Assembly: GCA_035534295.1 (NCBI GenBank)
Contig: DATLSE010000023.1
Location: forward strand, 1 to 31,073
DNA length: 31,073 nt
DNA from: DATKQJ01 sp035534295
GTDB lineage: Bacteria > Chloroflexota > Dormibacteria > Dormibacterales > Dormibacteraceae
Direction of reading: 5' to 3'
Positions 1 through 6,942 of this stretch are shown piece after piece (positions within the stretch are counted from its first letter, which is position 1; every line of letters starts with the position of its first letter). The notes under the pieces were generated by a model. It ran no database searches. It was given only the letters and a program-made list of their open reading frames with translations, and was not told the DNA's origin. A program made the position numbers and the translations under genes.

Positions 1-1
1 C

Positions 2-139
2 TCCGGCGCTGCTGACCCCGCCAAGATCACCAGCCTGGTCGAGCTCTACACGGCGGTCAGCCCGCTCACCCTCAAACGTCAGATCGACCGGCGGCTGGCC
101 GCCATGCCCATCGCATCGAAGGTTGCAGTCAGTGCCTAA
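2..139 (+). CDS. C-terminal fragment, probable integrase-core transposase
   Basis: The frame is open from the window edge to a TAA stop and gives 45 residues. It contains LVELYTAVSPLTLKRQIDR, a helix of the type that ends integrase-core transposases, where an N-P-x-x-L-K-R-x-I-like segment is common just before the stop. No catalytic residues fall in the window. The repeats directly downstream support a mobile-element origin. The assignment is tentative because only the tail is visible; it could be the end of another helical protein. Confidence 0.4.
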   Translation, partial: SGAADPAKITSLVELYTAVSPLTLKRQIDRRLAAMPIASKVAVSA

Positions 140-153
140 GCGCCCATCCATCC

Positions 154-207
154 CGGTGCGATTCCTTAATGAGGGAACCGATCAGCCTCGGTGCGATTCC
201 TTAATGA
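154..207 (+). repeat. Two 19-bp direct repeats, 35-bp period (IS subterminal repeats)
   Basis: The sequence CGGTGCGATTCCTTAATGA occurs at 154-172 and again, identical, at 189-207. Repeated subterminal motifs like this are seen at ends of several IS families, where they act as transposase-binding sites. They lie between the transposase-like stop codon and the presumed IS terminus. Confidence 0.7.
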
Positions 208-216
208 TTGACAACG

Positions 217-689
217 GCGCCGTGTGCGTGGCGTCGCCAGGCGAAGATGCGTAGCCGGATTAAGAAATGGTCCCGAGATGAGCGCGTCGCGCCGTGGTGG
301 CGCGGGGCAAAAAAGTGACCCCGACGGACCGCCTCTTGGGCTCCGGTACCCGCCTTGCGGCCGGTTCCGGCTCCCTCGAACGTATCCCTCGGGGCCGCGA
401 TTTACTCTAGCCGCGGGCGGTCCCAGACGCAAGCGCCGTGTGCGTGGCATCGCCAGGCGAAGATGCGTAGCCGGATGCGCGTCTGGTGGTCGGCCGACGC
501 GGCGCACGGTGATGGCGCGGGGCAAAAAAGTGACCCCGACGGACCGCCTCTTGGGTTCCGGTACCCGCCTTGCGGCCGGTTCCGGCTCCCTCGAACGTAT
601 CCCTCGGGGCCGAGATCTACCTTAGCTGCCCGCTGGTGTCCGGCGCAACGGCCTCGTGCGCGGCGTCGCCAGGCGAAGATGCGTAGCCG
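217..689. repeat. 216-bp tandem repeat, about 2.2 copies
   Basis: Copy 1 is about 217-432, copy 2 about 433-648, and a truncated third copy runs about 651-689 up to the thpR stop codon. The block CGCCAGGCGAAGATGCGTAG starts at 235, 451 and 667, exactly 216 bp apart. A second conserved block, with GGGGCAAAAAAGTGACCCC, starts near 304 and 519 and runs about 100 bp. A segment of about 40 bp (258-298 against 474-513) is diverged. The array is open in several frames, but these frames look like repeat artefacts and I see no credible gene in it. No function is known to me. Confidence 0.85.
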
Positions 690-694
690 AGGGT

Positions 695-1255
695 TCAGCC
701 CGCTTGCAGGGAGAAGCTATCGAGCGCCACATAGCGCAGGGGAGGGCCGAGTTGACTCTCGAACAGGGCATAGCCGTCAACGCGCCAGCTCGGGAGGTCG
801 GGCGGCCGGGTCAGCGCTGGCAGCGCCGCCACCGCGCGGCCCTGGGCACGCGCCAGGGTCAGATGGGGTCGGAATTCGCCCGGCGGCACCTCAACCCCGG
901 CCGCCAGGCAGGCTTCGTCCACCGACTCGGACAGAGCCGCGATCTCATCGCGACCCAGCGCCAGGCGCAGATGCAGGCTGCGCAGCGCGGTCCTGGCGCC
1001 GAACCAGCCCACCCCGCCGAGCCCGGCGTCGAAGGCGGGAATGTCCAGGCGGCGCAGCTGGCGGCGCACCTCGAGCAGGCGACCCGGGTCGGTGGGACCC
1101 AGATAGCGCAGGGTGAGGTGCAGATTTTCGGGCGCCACCCAGTTCAACTGGGGGCCGAGCTCGGCGCAGCGCCGCAGGTAGGGTTCGAGCTGCGCGGCGC
1201 GGGAGGCGGGCAGGGGAACGGCGATGAAGGCGCGTATGCGCTGATCCTCGTTCAG
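695..1255 (-). CDS. thpR: RNA 2',3'-cyclic phosphodiesterase (2H family)
   Basis: The 2H phosphoesterase family opens 2',3'-cyclic phosphates on RNA ends (historically named 2'-5' RNA ligase). Both HxTx catalytic motifs are present: HLTL in ENLHLTLRYLG and HLTL in FRPHLTLARAQG, about 85 residues apart. At 186 aa the length fits the family. The conserved N-terminal strand RIRAFIAVPLP lies upstream of the first TTG (1147), so that TTG is too late. Between an in-frame TAG four codons upstream and this strand there is no ATG, GTG or TTG. The only plausible start is CTG at 1255, which has AGGAGG five bases upstream. The gene ends against the tandem repeat array, so the array may have inserted just behind it. 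Function is well supported; the CTG start is inferred. Confidence 0.87.
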   Translation of the reverse strand: MNEDQRIRAFIAVPLPASRAAQLEPYLRRCAELGPQLNWVAPENLHLTLRYLGPTDPGRLLEVRRQLRRLDIPAFDAGLGGVGWFGARTALRSLHLRLALGRDEIAALSESVDEACLAAGVEVPPGEFRPHLTLARAQGRAVAALPALTRPPDLPSWRVDGYALFESQLGPPLRYVALDSFSLQAG

Positions 1256-1260
1256 ACCGC

Positions 1261-1288
1261 CCTCCTATCTGTCATCGGCTCCATGCTA
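1261..1288 (-). promoter_or_regulatory. Promoter -10 and Shine-Dalgarno site of thpR
   Basis: On the minus strand TAGCAT (1283-1288) fits a TANNNT -10 box. About 16 nt downstream lies AGGAGG (1261-1266), five nucleotides before the CTG codon at 1255. The strong ribosome binding site is the main argument that CTG is the start. No clear -35 element is visible. Confidence 0.5.
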
Positions 1289-1341
1289 GGTGCGCTGGTC
1301 GCGCCGCCGCGCGTTGGCCGGCCTCGCCATACTTGAGGGCG

Positions 1342-1563
1342 GTGCAGAACCACCTGCTGGGCGGCGTCGTTGGCGTCCTGGCGGTCCTGATCGGGATCGC
1401 CTGGGGCCTGGGGGCGCTGCGCCGCCGCGCGGCTCGAGTTCTGGAGCCGAGGCAGTACGCGGAGATGGGCGGAATCGTCTACACCGTCTTCCAGCTCTTC
1501 TTCGCCGCCGCCCTGATCGGCATCGGCCTGGTCATCATGGTGCTCATGGCCACCGGACGCTGA
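1342..1563 (+). CDS. Small two-helix membrane protein, unknown function
   Basis: The product is 73 residues. It has two hydrophobic helices (about residues 6-27 and 48-69) joined by a basic loop, RRRAARVLEPRQYAE, with a strongly hydrophobic second helix ending MVLMATGR. I do not recognise a family. The basic loop suggests it lies in the cytoplasm. I chose GTG 1342 because CATACT, a -10-like hexamer, ends eight bases upstream; an in-frame TTG at 1333 would add three residues. The gene converges on the CvpA-like gene 13 bp downstream. Confidence 0.55.
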   Translation: MQNHLLGGVVGVLAVLIGIAWGLGALRRRAARVLEPRQYAEMGGIVYTVFQLFFAAALIGIGLVIMVLMATGR

Positions 1564-1576
1564 GGTTCAGCGCGGC

Positions 1577-2296
1577 CTAGGGGCTGGGGCTGGGTGCGGG
1601 ACTGCTGGGCGCGACTGGGACCCGGGGCAGATCGCTTGGGCCCACGTGCCCGATGAGGGGGATGTGCTGCCCAATCGAGAGCACCGGTCGGGCCAGTCGG
1701 GAGGTCTGCAGCTGAGGCTGCAGGAAGTCCTGGTAGATGGTCTCCAGCTGGCTGAGCTGGGGGGATTGGGAGATTATCGCGCCGTGCCCGCCGCTGGCCT
1801 GGTGGCGAAGGGTGGTGTATTGCTGGCCGTCGACCAGCCCGCGGGTGACCGGGTTGGAGTCGAGCTGGGTCTGCATGGCCTGGATCTGGGTCAGGGTCAG
1901 GGTGGCGGCGTTCAGAGTCGGGGCGAAGGCCCGATCCAGCGTGACCAGGATGGAAAGGCCGAGGTAGCAGACGAGGAAGGCAACCCCGATGTGAATGAAC
2001 ACACCCAGCAATCCGTCGACGCCGCGCACCACCCGGGTTCGATGCAGGAAGCCACCCAGTAGGCCGCCAAGGTACCCGGCGACGACGGCGACAACCAGGG
2101 CCGCGAAGAGCACGGTGACGGTGTTGGCGTGCATCACCAGACCCAGGAGGTGACCGAAGGCGCTGCGCTTGTGCAGGATCAGGAGCAGAGAGCCGAGAAA
2201 GAAAATCTCAACCAAAAGGGGCTGCACCACGCCGCGCTGAAAGCCGACCACCGCCGCGCCGACGAGAAGAAGGGCGATGACGACGTCAATGCCCAT
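1577..2296 (-). CDS. CvpA-family integral membrane protein
   Basis: The product is 239 aa with ATG start. The N-terminal 120 residues contain four hydrophobic segments (about 3-20, 26-43, 57-82 and 101-122). The opening pattern, IDVVIALLLVGAAVVGFQRG, is typical of CvpA proteins (colicin V production family), which place a Gly-x-x-x-Gly segment in the first helices. CvpA members act in the envelope, but their molecular role is unclear. The C-terminal half (about 125-239) is soluble, Gln-rich, and ends in a Pro/Ser tail (SSPAPSPSP), longer than in short CvpA proteins. It follows the 231-aa membrane protein gene by 6 bp and is probably its operon partner. Confidence 0.7.
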   Translation of the reverse strand: MGIDVVIALLLVGAAVVGFQRGVVQPLLVEIFFLGSLLLILHKRSAFGHLLGLVMHANTVTVLFAALVVAVVAGYLGGLLGGFLHRTRVVRGVDGLLGVFIHIGVAFLVCYLGLSILVTLDRAFAPTLNAATLTLTQIQAMQTQLDSNPVTRGLVDGQQYTTLRHQASGGHGAIISQSPQLSQLETIYQDFLQPQLQTSRLARPVLSIGQHIPLIGHVGPSDLPRVPVAPSSPAPSPSP

Positions 2297-2302
2297 CGCC
2301 GA

Positions 2303-2998
2303 CTAGCCCAGCGCCGCCCTGGACACCCCCGCGTGCGATTGGCGCTGAGCCTCCACCACCAGATAGCCACAGAACATGACCGCGATTCCCAGCGCCTCGC
2401 CCAGCGGCTGCACCGCGTAGACGGCCGAGGTCTGGGCATAGCTGTGGGTTCCCGCGACCACGAAGGCGCCGGCGGCGATCAGGGCCAGCCCGGTCACCAG
2501 CCCGGGAGCTGAACCCCGGCGCCAGGCCGTCCAGGCGGACCAGGCCGCGCCCCCGACCAGCGCGATCGTGCCCAGGATGTTGGTCAGCGGCGCCAGCAGG
2601 ATGGCGGGAGACCCGATGGTGCCGCGCCCGGGCACCGCGGCAGCCAGGTGCGAGGGGTCGATGGACGACAACCACACCCCGGGGACGGCGACGACGGTGA
2701 TCACGACCATCGCCCAGGCCGCCACCCGGCCCGGGCGCCCGGGAGCGATGATCTGAATCGAACCGACGCCCAGCCAGCCCACGTTCAGCACCCCTCCAAA
2801 CAGGTAGTAGCCGCGGTAGGTGAGCGGGGTCCAGCCGTGGGCCGCACCCACCGTCTCGAAGCTGGCCGCGATGGCGAACATGGCCAGAGCCAACCCCCAC
2901 GAGAGCTGGTAGGCGCGCCGACGGTGGGCGTACTGGCGGAGCACGACCACGGCGAATACGGCACCGATCAGCGCCGCAGCGAGGGGAAATCCAAACAA
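2303..2998 (-). CDS. Polytopic membrane protein, about seven helices, unknown
   Basis: The product is 231 aa. It is hydrophobic along nearly the whole length, with about seven predicted membrane segments (near residues 3-20, 33-50, 62-80, 92-113, 131-152, 164-185 and 196-214) and short loops. The cytoplasmic first loop is basic (RQYAHRRRAYQ). No catalytic motif is apparent and I do not recognise a family. The start is TTG at 2998; upstream in-frame codons offer nothing better and the ribosome site is weak. It is co-directional with the CvpA-like gene 6 bp downstream and diverges from parA across about 120 bp. Confidence 0.65.
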   Translation of the reverse strand: MFGFPLAAALIGAVFAVVVLRQYAHRRRAYQLSWGLALAMFAIAASFETVGAAHGWTPLTYRGYYLFGGVLNVGWLGVGSIQIIAPGRPGRVAAWAMVVITVVAVPGVWLSSIDPSHLAAAVPGRGTIGSPAILLAPLTNILGTIALVGGAAWSAWTAWRRGSAPGLVTGLALIAAGAFVVAGTHSYAQTSAVYAVQPLGEALGIAVMFCGYLVVEAQRQSHAGVSRAALG

Positions 2999-3100
2999 GT
3001 CATGCGAATCTTAACCCGCCTCCCGCGCCAACCCGGCGCCTCAAGACGAAGTCGGAGACGGGCGGGGGAGAAAACGCCCCCTCTCCAAATGCGCACCGGT

Positions 3101-3106
3101 TAGACT
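3101..3106 (+). promoter_or_regulatory. Putative -10 box of parA
   Basis: TAGACT ends 12 nt before the TTG start of parA and no Shine-Dalgarno-like purine run is present between them, so the message would have a leader of only about six bases. It lies in the divergent gap between parA and the minus-strand membrane gene. Confidence 0.4.
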
Positions 3107-3118
3107 CGCTTCACCGCC

Positions 3119-3892
3119 TTGGCTCGCACGATTTCCATCGCCAACCAGAAGGGGGGCGTGGGTAAGACCACCACCGCCGTCAACCTCGGCGCGGCCCTGG
3201 CCGAAAAAGGCCAGCGCGTGCTCCTGGTCGACCTCGACCCCCAGGCCCACCTCACCATCAACATGGGGGTCAAAGCGCCCGACGAGCTCGAGCTGACGAT
3301 GTACGAGCTGCTGGTGGACCCGGCGGTAACCGTGGCCGAGGTGGTGCTCGCCAACGAGGGCATTGGTGTCCACTTCATGCCCGCCAACATCGAACTCGCC
3401 GGGGCCGAGAGCCAGCTCATGATGGAGATCGGGCGCGAGGGCATCTTGAAGGAGAAGCTGGAGCCGGTCCAGCGCCGCTATGACTTCGTGCTCATCGACT
3501 GCCCGCCGGCTCTGAGTCTGATCACGATCAACGCCTTCGTCGCCTCCGACGAGGTCATCATCCCTCTGCAGTGCGAATATTTCGCCATGAAGGGCATGCA
3601 GCAGTTGCAGCGAACGGTGGATCGCGTCCGGACCAAGCTCAACCCTCGGCTGCGGCTGGCCGGAATTCTGCCCACCATCTACAAGTCACGCACGCTCCAC
3701 TCTCAGGAGGTCCTGCAGCTGGTGCGGGAAAACTTCGGCGATCTGGTTTATGACTTCGTGATCAAGGACTCGATTCGATTTGCCGAGTCGCCCTACGCCG
3801 CCACTTCGATCCTCCAGTACGCGACCGCCTCGGAGGGGGCCGCCGCCTACCGGCGGCTGGCTGAAGTCGTGATCGAGTCCAATCACCGCTAG
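3119..3892 (+). CDS. parA: ParA/Soj-family partition ATPase
   Basis: The 257-aa protein is a complete ParA-type ATPase. It has the deviant Walker A motif KGGVGKTTT (residues 11-19) with the signature lysine, VDLDPQAHLT (Walker A'), and LIDCPPALSL (Walker B). Such ATPases dimerise on ATP and bind DNA non-specifically to move chromosomes or other cargo. ParB normally stimulates them, but no ParB gene or parS-like palindrome is next to it. Instead an uncharacterised 95-aa protein follows after 12 bp. The start is TTG at 3119. Family certainty is high; whether it moves the chromosome or another cargo is open. Confidence 0.92.
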   Translation: MARTISIANQKGGVGKTTTAVNLGAALAEKGQRVLLVDLDPQAHLTINMGVKAPDELELTMYELLVDPAVTVAEVVLANEGIGVHFMPANIELAGAESQLMMEIGREGILKEKLEPVQRRYDFVLIDCPPALSLITINAFVASDEVIIPLQCEYFAMKGMQQLQRTVDRVRTKLNPRLRLAGILPTIYKSRTLHSQEVLQLVRENFGDLVYDFVIKDSIRFAESPYAATSILQYATASEGAAAYRRLAEVVIESNHR

Positions 3893-3904
3893 GGAAGGCA
3901 AGCC

Positions 3905-4192
3905 ATGAGCAAGTTCAAGCGCGTCTCGCTGGCCGGGTCGGAAGAGCTGTTCCGGCCCACCCGACCGGACTTTGCGCAGGAGACTGACGACACCATCACA
4001 GAGATGGTCGACCGCAGGCCGGCCGAGAAGCACTACCGCACCCTGCACCTGACCGAGGCCGAGATCGAACTTCTGCTGGAGGCGATCCAGGCTGCCAAGT
4101 ACCCCGATCGGGCGCGTTCCAAGCTGCCCCTGGACACATTCGAACGCTACGACGGCCTGCGCGACAAGCTCCAGGGCATTCGCGACGCTTGA
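3905..4192 (+). CDS. Uncharacterised 95-aa protein, possible ParA partner
   Basis: ATG start, preceded by the purine-rich AGGGAAGG 12 bp after parA stops, so the two are surely co-transcribed. The product has a basic N-terminus (MSKFKRVSLAGSEELFRPTRP), an acidic middle and a predicted helical C-terminal half (HLTEAEIELLLEAIQAAKYP). I recognise no family. Its place directly behind a ParA without ParB, and the Lys/Arg-rich N-terminal peptide, which resembles in character the short basic peptides by which ParB-like partners trigger ParA ATPases, make it a candidate regulator or cargo adaptor. That role is inference only. It overlaps the next gene through TTGA. Confidence 0.7.
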   Translation: MSKFKRVSLAGSEELFRPTRPDFAQETDDTITEMVDRRPAEKHYRTLHLTEAEIELLLEAIQAAKYPDRARSKLPLDTFERYDGLRDKLQGIRDA

Positions 4193-4839
4193 GCGCCACC
4201 GCGCCTGAATCCGACCGCCTGCTGCGCTGCACGCGGACGGTGCGCCGCGGGCTGGATCTGGAGCGCCCGGTGGCACGCGAGCTGCTGCTCGAGTGCCTGG
4301 CCAGCGCGGTCCAGGCGCCGAGCGGATCCAACCGCCAGGCCTGGCACTTCATATTCGTCTCCGAGCCCGAGCGCAAGCTCGAACTCGCCCGCCTCTACCG
4401 GAGCGGGTTCCAGCGCTATGAAGCCCAGCTCGGCCCCACCGAGGGCGATCCAGCCGCGGTTCGACTCCTGGCCTCGGCCCGCTACCTGGCGGCGAACCTG
4501 GAGCGAGCGCCCTGGCTCCTGGTCCCAGTTCAACGAGGCCGTCTCCAAGCCGACGCCACGACCCAGACCCAGGCGGCCTTCTGGGGTTCCATCCTCCCCG
4601 CCCTCTGGAGTTTCATGCTCGCCGCCCGGGCCCGCTCCCTGGGCACCGCCTGGACGACGATGCACCTGGCCCACGAGGAGGAGGCGGCCGAGATCCTGGG
4701 CCTGCCCCCGGGGCGCTACACCCAGGCCGGGCTGACCCCGATCGCCCACCTTCTGCGCCCCGATGTCGGCCCCGGCCCGCGGCGCCCAACGGCGGACGTC
4801 GTCAGCTTCGAGCGCTTCAGCGACCGCGCCGGCGCCTGA
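4189..4839 (+). CDS. Nitroreductase-family FMN oxidoreductase
   Basis: The 216-aa product belongs to the nitroreductase family, flavoproteins that use NAD(P)H to reduce nitro groups, quinones or related substrates. The FMN-phosphate site appears as APSGSNRQAWHF (residues 43-54). The later segment GTAWTTMHLAHEEEAAEILGLP has the usual helix followed by the GLPPG turn. The TTG start overlaps the stop of the preceding gene as TTGA, so translation is likely coupled. The physiological substrate cannot be told from sequence. Being in an operon with parA is unusual and may only reflect gene order. Confidence 0.82.
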   Translation: MSATAPESDRLLRCTRTVRRGLDLERPVARELLLECLASAVQAPSGSNRQAWHFIFVSEPERKLELARLYRSGFQRYEAQLGPTEGDPAAVRLLASARYLAANLERAPWLLVPVQRGRLQADATTQTQAAFWGSILPALWSFMLAARARSLGTAWTTMHLAHEEEAAEILGLPPGRYTQAGLTPIAHLLRPDVGPGPRRPTADVVSFERFSDRAGA

Positions 4840-4912
4840 CCACGTATCCGAAGGTCCAATAGAGCATGATCAGGGCCAGAACCAAGGCCAGCGCGGCTCC
4901 CAGTTGGTGCAC
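4817..4912 (-). CDS. Candidate 31-aa single-helix membrane peptide
   Basis: A short frame on the minus strand, from GTG 4912 to TGA 4817, encodes one membrane helix (LGAALALVLALIMLYWTFGY) followed by a positive tail, VVRRRRGR, which would stay in the cytoplasm. It fills the gap between the nitroreductase and the hydrolase and overlaps the nitroreductase 3' end by 23 bp in antisense. The hydrophobic-then-basic layout is that of small bitopic peptides (CcmD-like in shape, no homology claimed). No ribosome site or clear promoter is visible, so this is speculative. Confidence 0.3.
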   Translation of the reverse strand: MHQLGAALALVLALIMLYWTFGYVVRRRRGR

Positions 4913-4970
4913 ACCATCGGTGTATCAGACTTGTGTCGTCGGCCGCTCGGCGGGGTATGTCTAAAGCTGC

Positions 4971-5555
4971 ATGTCAAAGCTTCAAATCGTGCGCATCGCC
5001 GGCGACCGCGAGGTCAACGGCTACGTGATCTCCTGCGCCCGCAGCGGGGAGGCGGTGGTGATCGATCCGGTCGAACCGGTGGACAAGGTTTTGCCCCAGC
5101 TCGAGGGCAAGCAGCTGGCCTGGATCGTGGCCACGCACGGCCATCCCGGTCACCTGGCGGGTAAGGATCAGCTCCAGGCCGCGTGCGGGGGCGTCACCGC
5201 CATGCACGTGGCCGACGCCAAGAATTATCTCCGCTCGGCCGAACGCTACCTGGTGGACCAGGACGTGTTGCCCTTTGGAGACTTCGAGCTCCACGTCCTG
5301 CACACCCCCGGTCACACATCTGGCAGCCTCTGCTTTCAGGTTGCCAATCACATCTTCACCGGAGACACCCTGCTCGCCGGCGGTCTGGGCAAGCAGACCC
5401 CCGGCGCGGACCTTCGGCGCCAGCTCTATTCGATCCTCCGGGCGGTCGCCCCGCTGCCGCCGGCCACCGCGATCTATCCCGGCCACGGCCCGGTGACCAG
5501 CCTGGAACGGGAGCTGGCCCAGAGTCCGGTTTTCCGCGGCCTGGGTCAGGGCTGA
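4971..5555 (+). CDS. Metallo-beta-lactamase-fold hydrolase, glyoxalase II-like, altered metal motif
   Basis: The 194-aa product has the fold and order of glyoxalase II-like or persulfide-dioxygenase-like enzymes: THGHPGH at 55-61, HTPGHTSGS at 111-119 with ligand His115, FTGDTLLAGG with Asp132, and YPGHGP with His172. The standard first motif is H-x-H-x-D-H; here the Asp position is Gly60, so one ligand of the second metal is lost. The protein may use one metal or have changed chemistry. The other motifs are intact, so it is not obviously a pseudogene. The start is ATG 4971, shortly upstream of the conserved N-terminus. It converges with pyrC 7 bp downstream. Confidence 0.85.
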   Translation: MSKLQIVRIAGDREVNGYVISCARSGEAVVIDPVEPVDKVLPQLEGKQLAWIVATHGHPGHLAGKDQLQAACGGVTAMHVADAKNYLRSAERYLVDQDVLPFGDFELHVLHTPGHTSGSLCFQVANHIFTGDTLLAGGLGKQTPGADLRRQLYSILRAVAPLPPATAIYPGHGPVTSLERELAQSPVFRGLGQG

Positions 5556-5562
5556 GCGGCGC

Positions 5563-6942
5563 TCACCGCTGCGGCCGGAGCCGCTGGCCGCGGCCTGGCT
5601 CCCCCACCACCGCCCCCTGGCTGAAGACGAGCTCGCCCCGGGCGTAGACCTGGCGCACGGCGAATTGGAAGGCCTGACCGTCGAGGGCCCCGTGGCGCTG
5701 GCGTGAAAACATGCCCTCGGCGTTGACCTCGGTGCACGCGTGGGGGTCGACCAGAACCAGATCGGCGTCCGCACCCACGTCGAGCGTGCCCTTTCGGGGC
5801 CACAAGCCCAGGCGCCTGGCGGGCGCCTCGCTGACCCAACGCGGCGCCCGCCAGACGTCGCCCAGGCGTCGCGCCAGCTCGAGGCAGCTCAGATACAGGG
5901 TCTGCACCCCGGGGCTGCCGGGGTGCGCATCGGCCAGGCCGAGACCCAGCTTCTGGCCGTCGGTATGGGGGGCGTGATCGGTGGCCACGATCTCGATCTC
6001 GCCCCGCCACAGGGCCGCCTGGAGCGCCGCCCGGTCCTCCTCCCGGCGCACGGGCGGATTCATGCGCATGAGCGAGCCCAGGCGGGGGTGGTCCGCCTGG
6101 GTCAGATACAGGTACTGGGGGCAGGTCTCAAGGCTCAGGTCGGCGCCGCCGGCCCGCGCCGCAAGCGCCGCCTCAAGACCGGCCGCGCTGGACAGGTGGG
6201 CGATGTGCACCGCCAGCCCGCTACGGGCGGAGATGGCGCCGAGGGCGGCGACGGCGATCGCCTCGGCCTCCTCGGGCCGGGACGCCAGCAGATCCTCGTA
6301 GCTGACGATGGCACGCGCCCGGGCAAGCAGCGTCCCCGCGTCCTCGGCGTGCACCGCGAGCAGCGCGCCGAGGGCGGCAAGCTCGGGTGCCAGGCGGCTC
6401 AAGGTGCTGTAGTCCGGCGGGGTCTCGAGATCGGGACCCTGGACCTCGGGCGAGTAGACCAGGCTGCGGTCCGAGCGCCTGTAGGCGTAGCCGAGGTACG
6501 CTTTGAGCCCGACCGCGCCGGCTGACAGGAGTCCCCTGGCGGCGTCGGCGTCGGTGCTGGAACGGACCACCCCCCAGAGGCCGAAATCGATGCGAGCGCG
6601 GCGCCCAACCAGCTCCGCCTTGGCCTCCAGCACGGGCGCGGAGTCGACCGCCGGAACCGTGTTGGGCATGTCGACCACGGTCGTGACTCCGCCCGCGGCG
6701 GCCGCTGCGGTCAGGGTCGCGAAGTCCTCCTTATCGGGAAATCCGGGGTCCCGGCCGTGGACGTGGGCGTCGATGGCCCCGGGCAGCACCCAGAGTCCGG
6801 TGGCGTCCACCACCGCGGCCTGCTCCGGCCCGGGCAGCTCCGGCTCCAGCACGGCGGCGATGCGCCCCGCCTCCACCAGCAGACTGCGCGGGAGCGGCCC
6901 CCGGGGGAGCAGCACCAGCCCGCCCCGCACCAGCAGGGTCAA
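5563..6942 (-). CDS. pyrC: Dihydroorotase (class I type)
   Basis: The 459-aa amidohydrolase would catalyse ring closure of carbamoyl-aspartate to dihydroorotate. Visible residues are HVH at 60-62 followed by RDPG, the metal-bridging Lys147 in VGLKAYLG, His198 and His246 on later strands, and Asp322 in TDHAPH. Allantoinase and hydantoinase share this layout, but the DHAPH motif and the overlap with pyrE favour dihydroorotase. The TTG start at 6942 overlaps the pyrE stop as TTGA, so the two are translationally coupled. It is the last gene of a three-gene minus-strand operon. Confidence 0.87.
   Translation of the reverse strand: MTLLVRGGLVLLPRGPLPRSLLVEAGRIAAVLEPELPGPEQAAVVDATGLWVLPGAIDAHVHGRDPGFPDKEDFATLTAAAAAGGVTTVVDMPNTVPAVDSAPVLEAKAELVGRRARIDFGLWGVVRSSTDADAARGLLSAGAVGLKAYLGYAYRRSDRSLVYSPEVQGPDLETPPDYSTLSRLAPELAALGALLAVHAEDAGTLLARARAIVSYEDLLASRPEEAEAIAVAALGAISARSGLAVHIAHLSSAAGLEAALAARAGGADLSLETCPQYLYLTQADHPRLGSLMRMNPPVRREEDRAALQAALWRGEIEIVATDHAPHTDGQKLGLGLADAHPGSPGVQTLYLSCLELARRLGDVWRAPRWVSEAPARRLGLWPRKGTLDVGADADLVLVDPHACTEVNAEGMFSRQRHGALDGQAFQFAVRQVYARGELVFSQGAVVGEPGRGQRLRPQR

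Larger units (their letters stand above)
1..213 (+). mobile_element. 3' end of an insertion sequence (partial)
   Basis: The stretch holds the last 45 codons of a reading frame that resembles an integrase-type transposase tail, followed by two 19-bp direct repeats spaced 35 bp. Read inward on the minus strand from position 213 the sequence begins TGTCAATCATTAAGG, a 5'-TG end typical of several IS families whose termini carry repeated transposase-binding subsites. The left part lies outside the window, so the family cannot be fixed. The outer boundary at 213 is inferred. Confidence 0.45.

Noticed and set aside
154..207. CRISPR-like repeat spacing
   Set aside because: Only two 19-bp copies with a 16-bp spacer beside a transposase tail; consistent with IS subterminal repeats and not with an array.
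224..1336. Long plus-strand reading frames spanning the repeat array and thpR
   Set aside because: They run antisense to thpR and through tandem repeats; no family motifs or ribosome sites, and the minus-strand gene carries both HxTx motifs.
4840..4970. Riboswitch or tRNA in the nitroreductase-hydrolase gap
   Set aside because: No cloverleaf or conserved riboswitch core could be traced by eye; only the tentative small membrane frame was seen.
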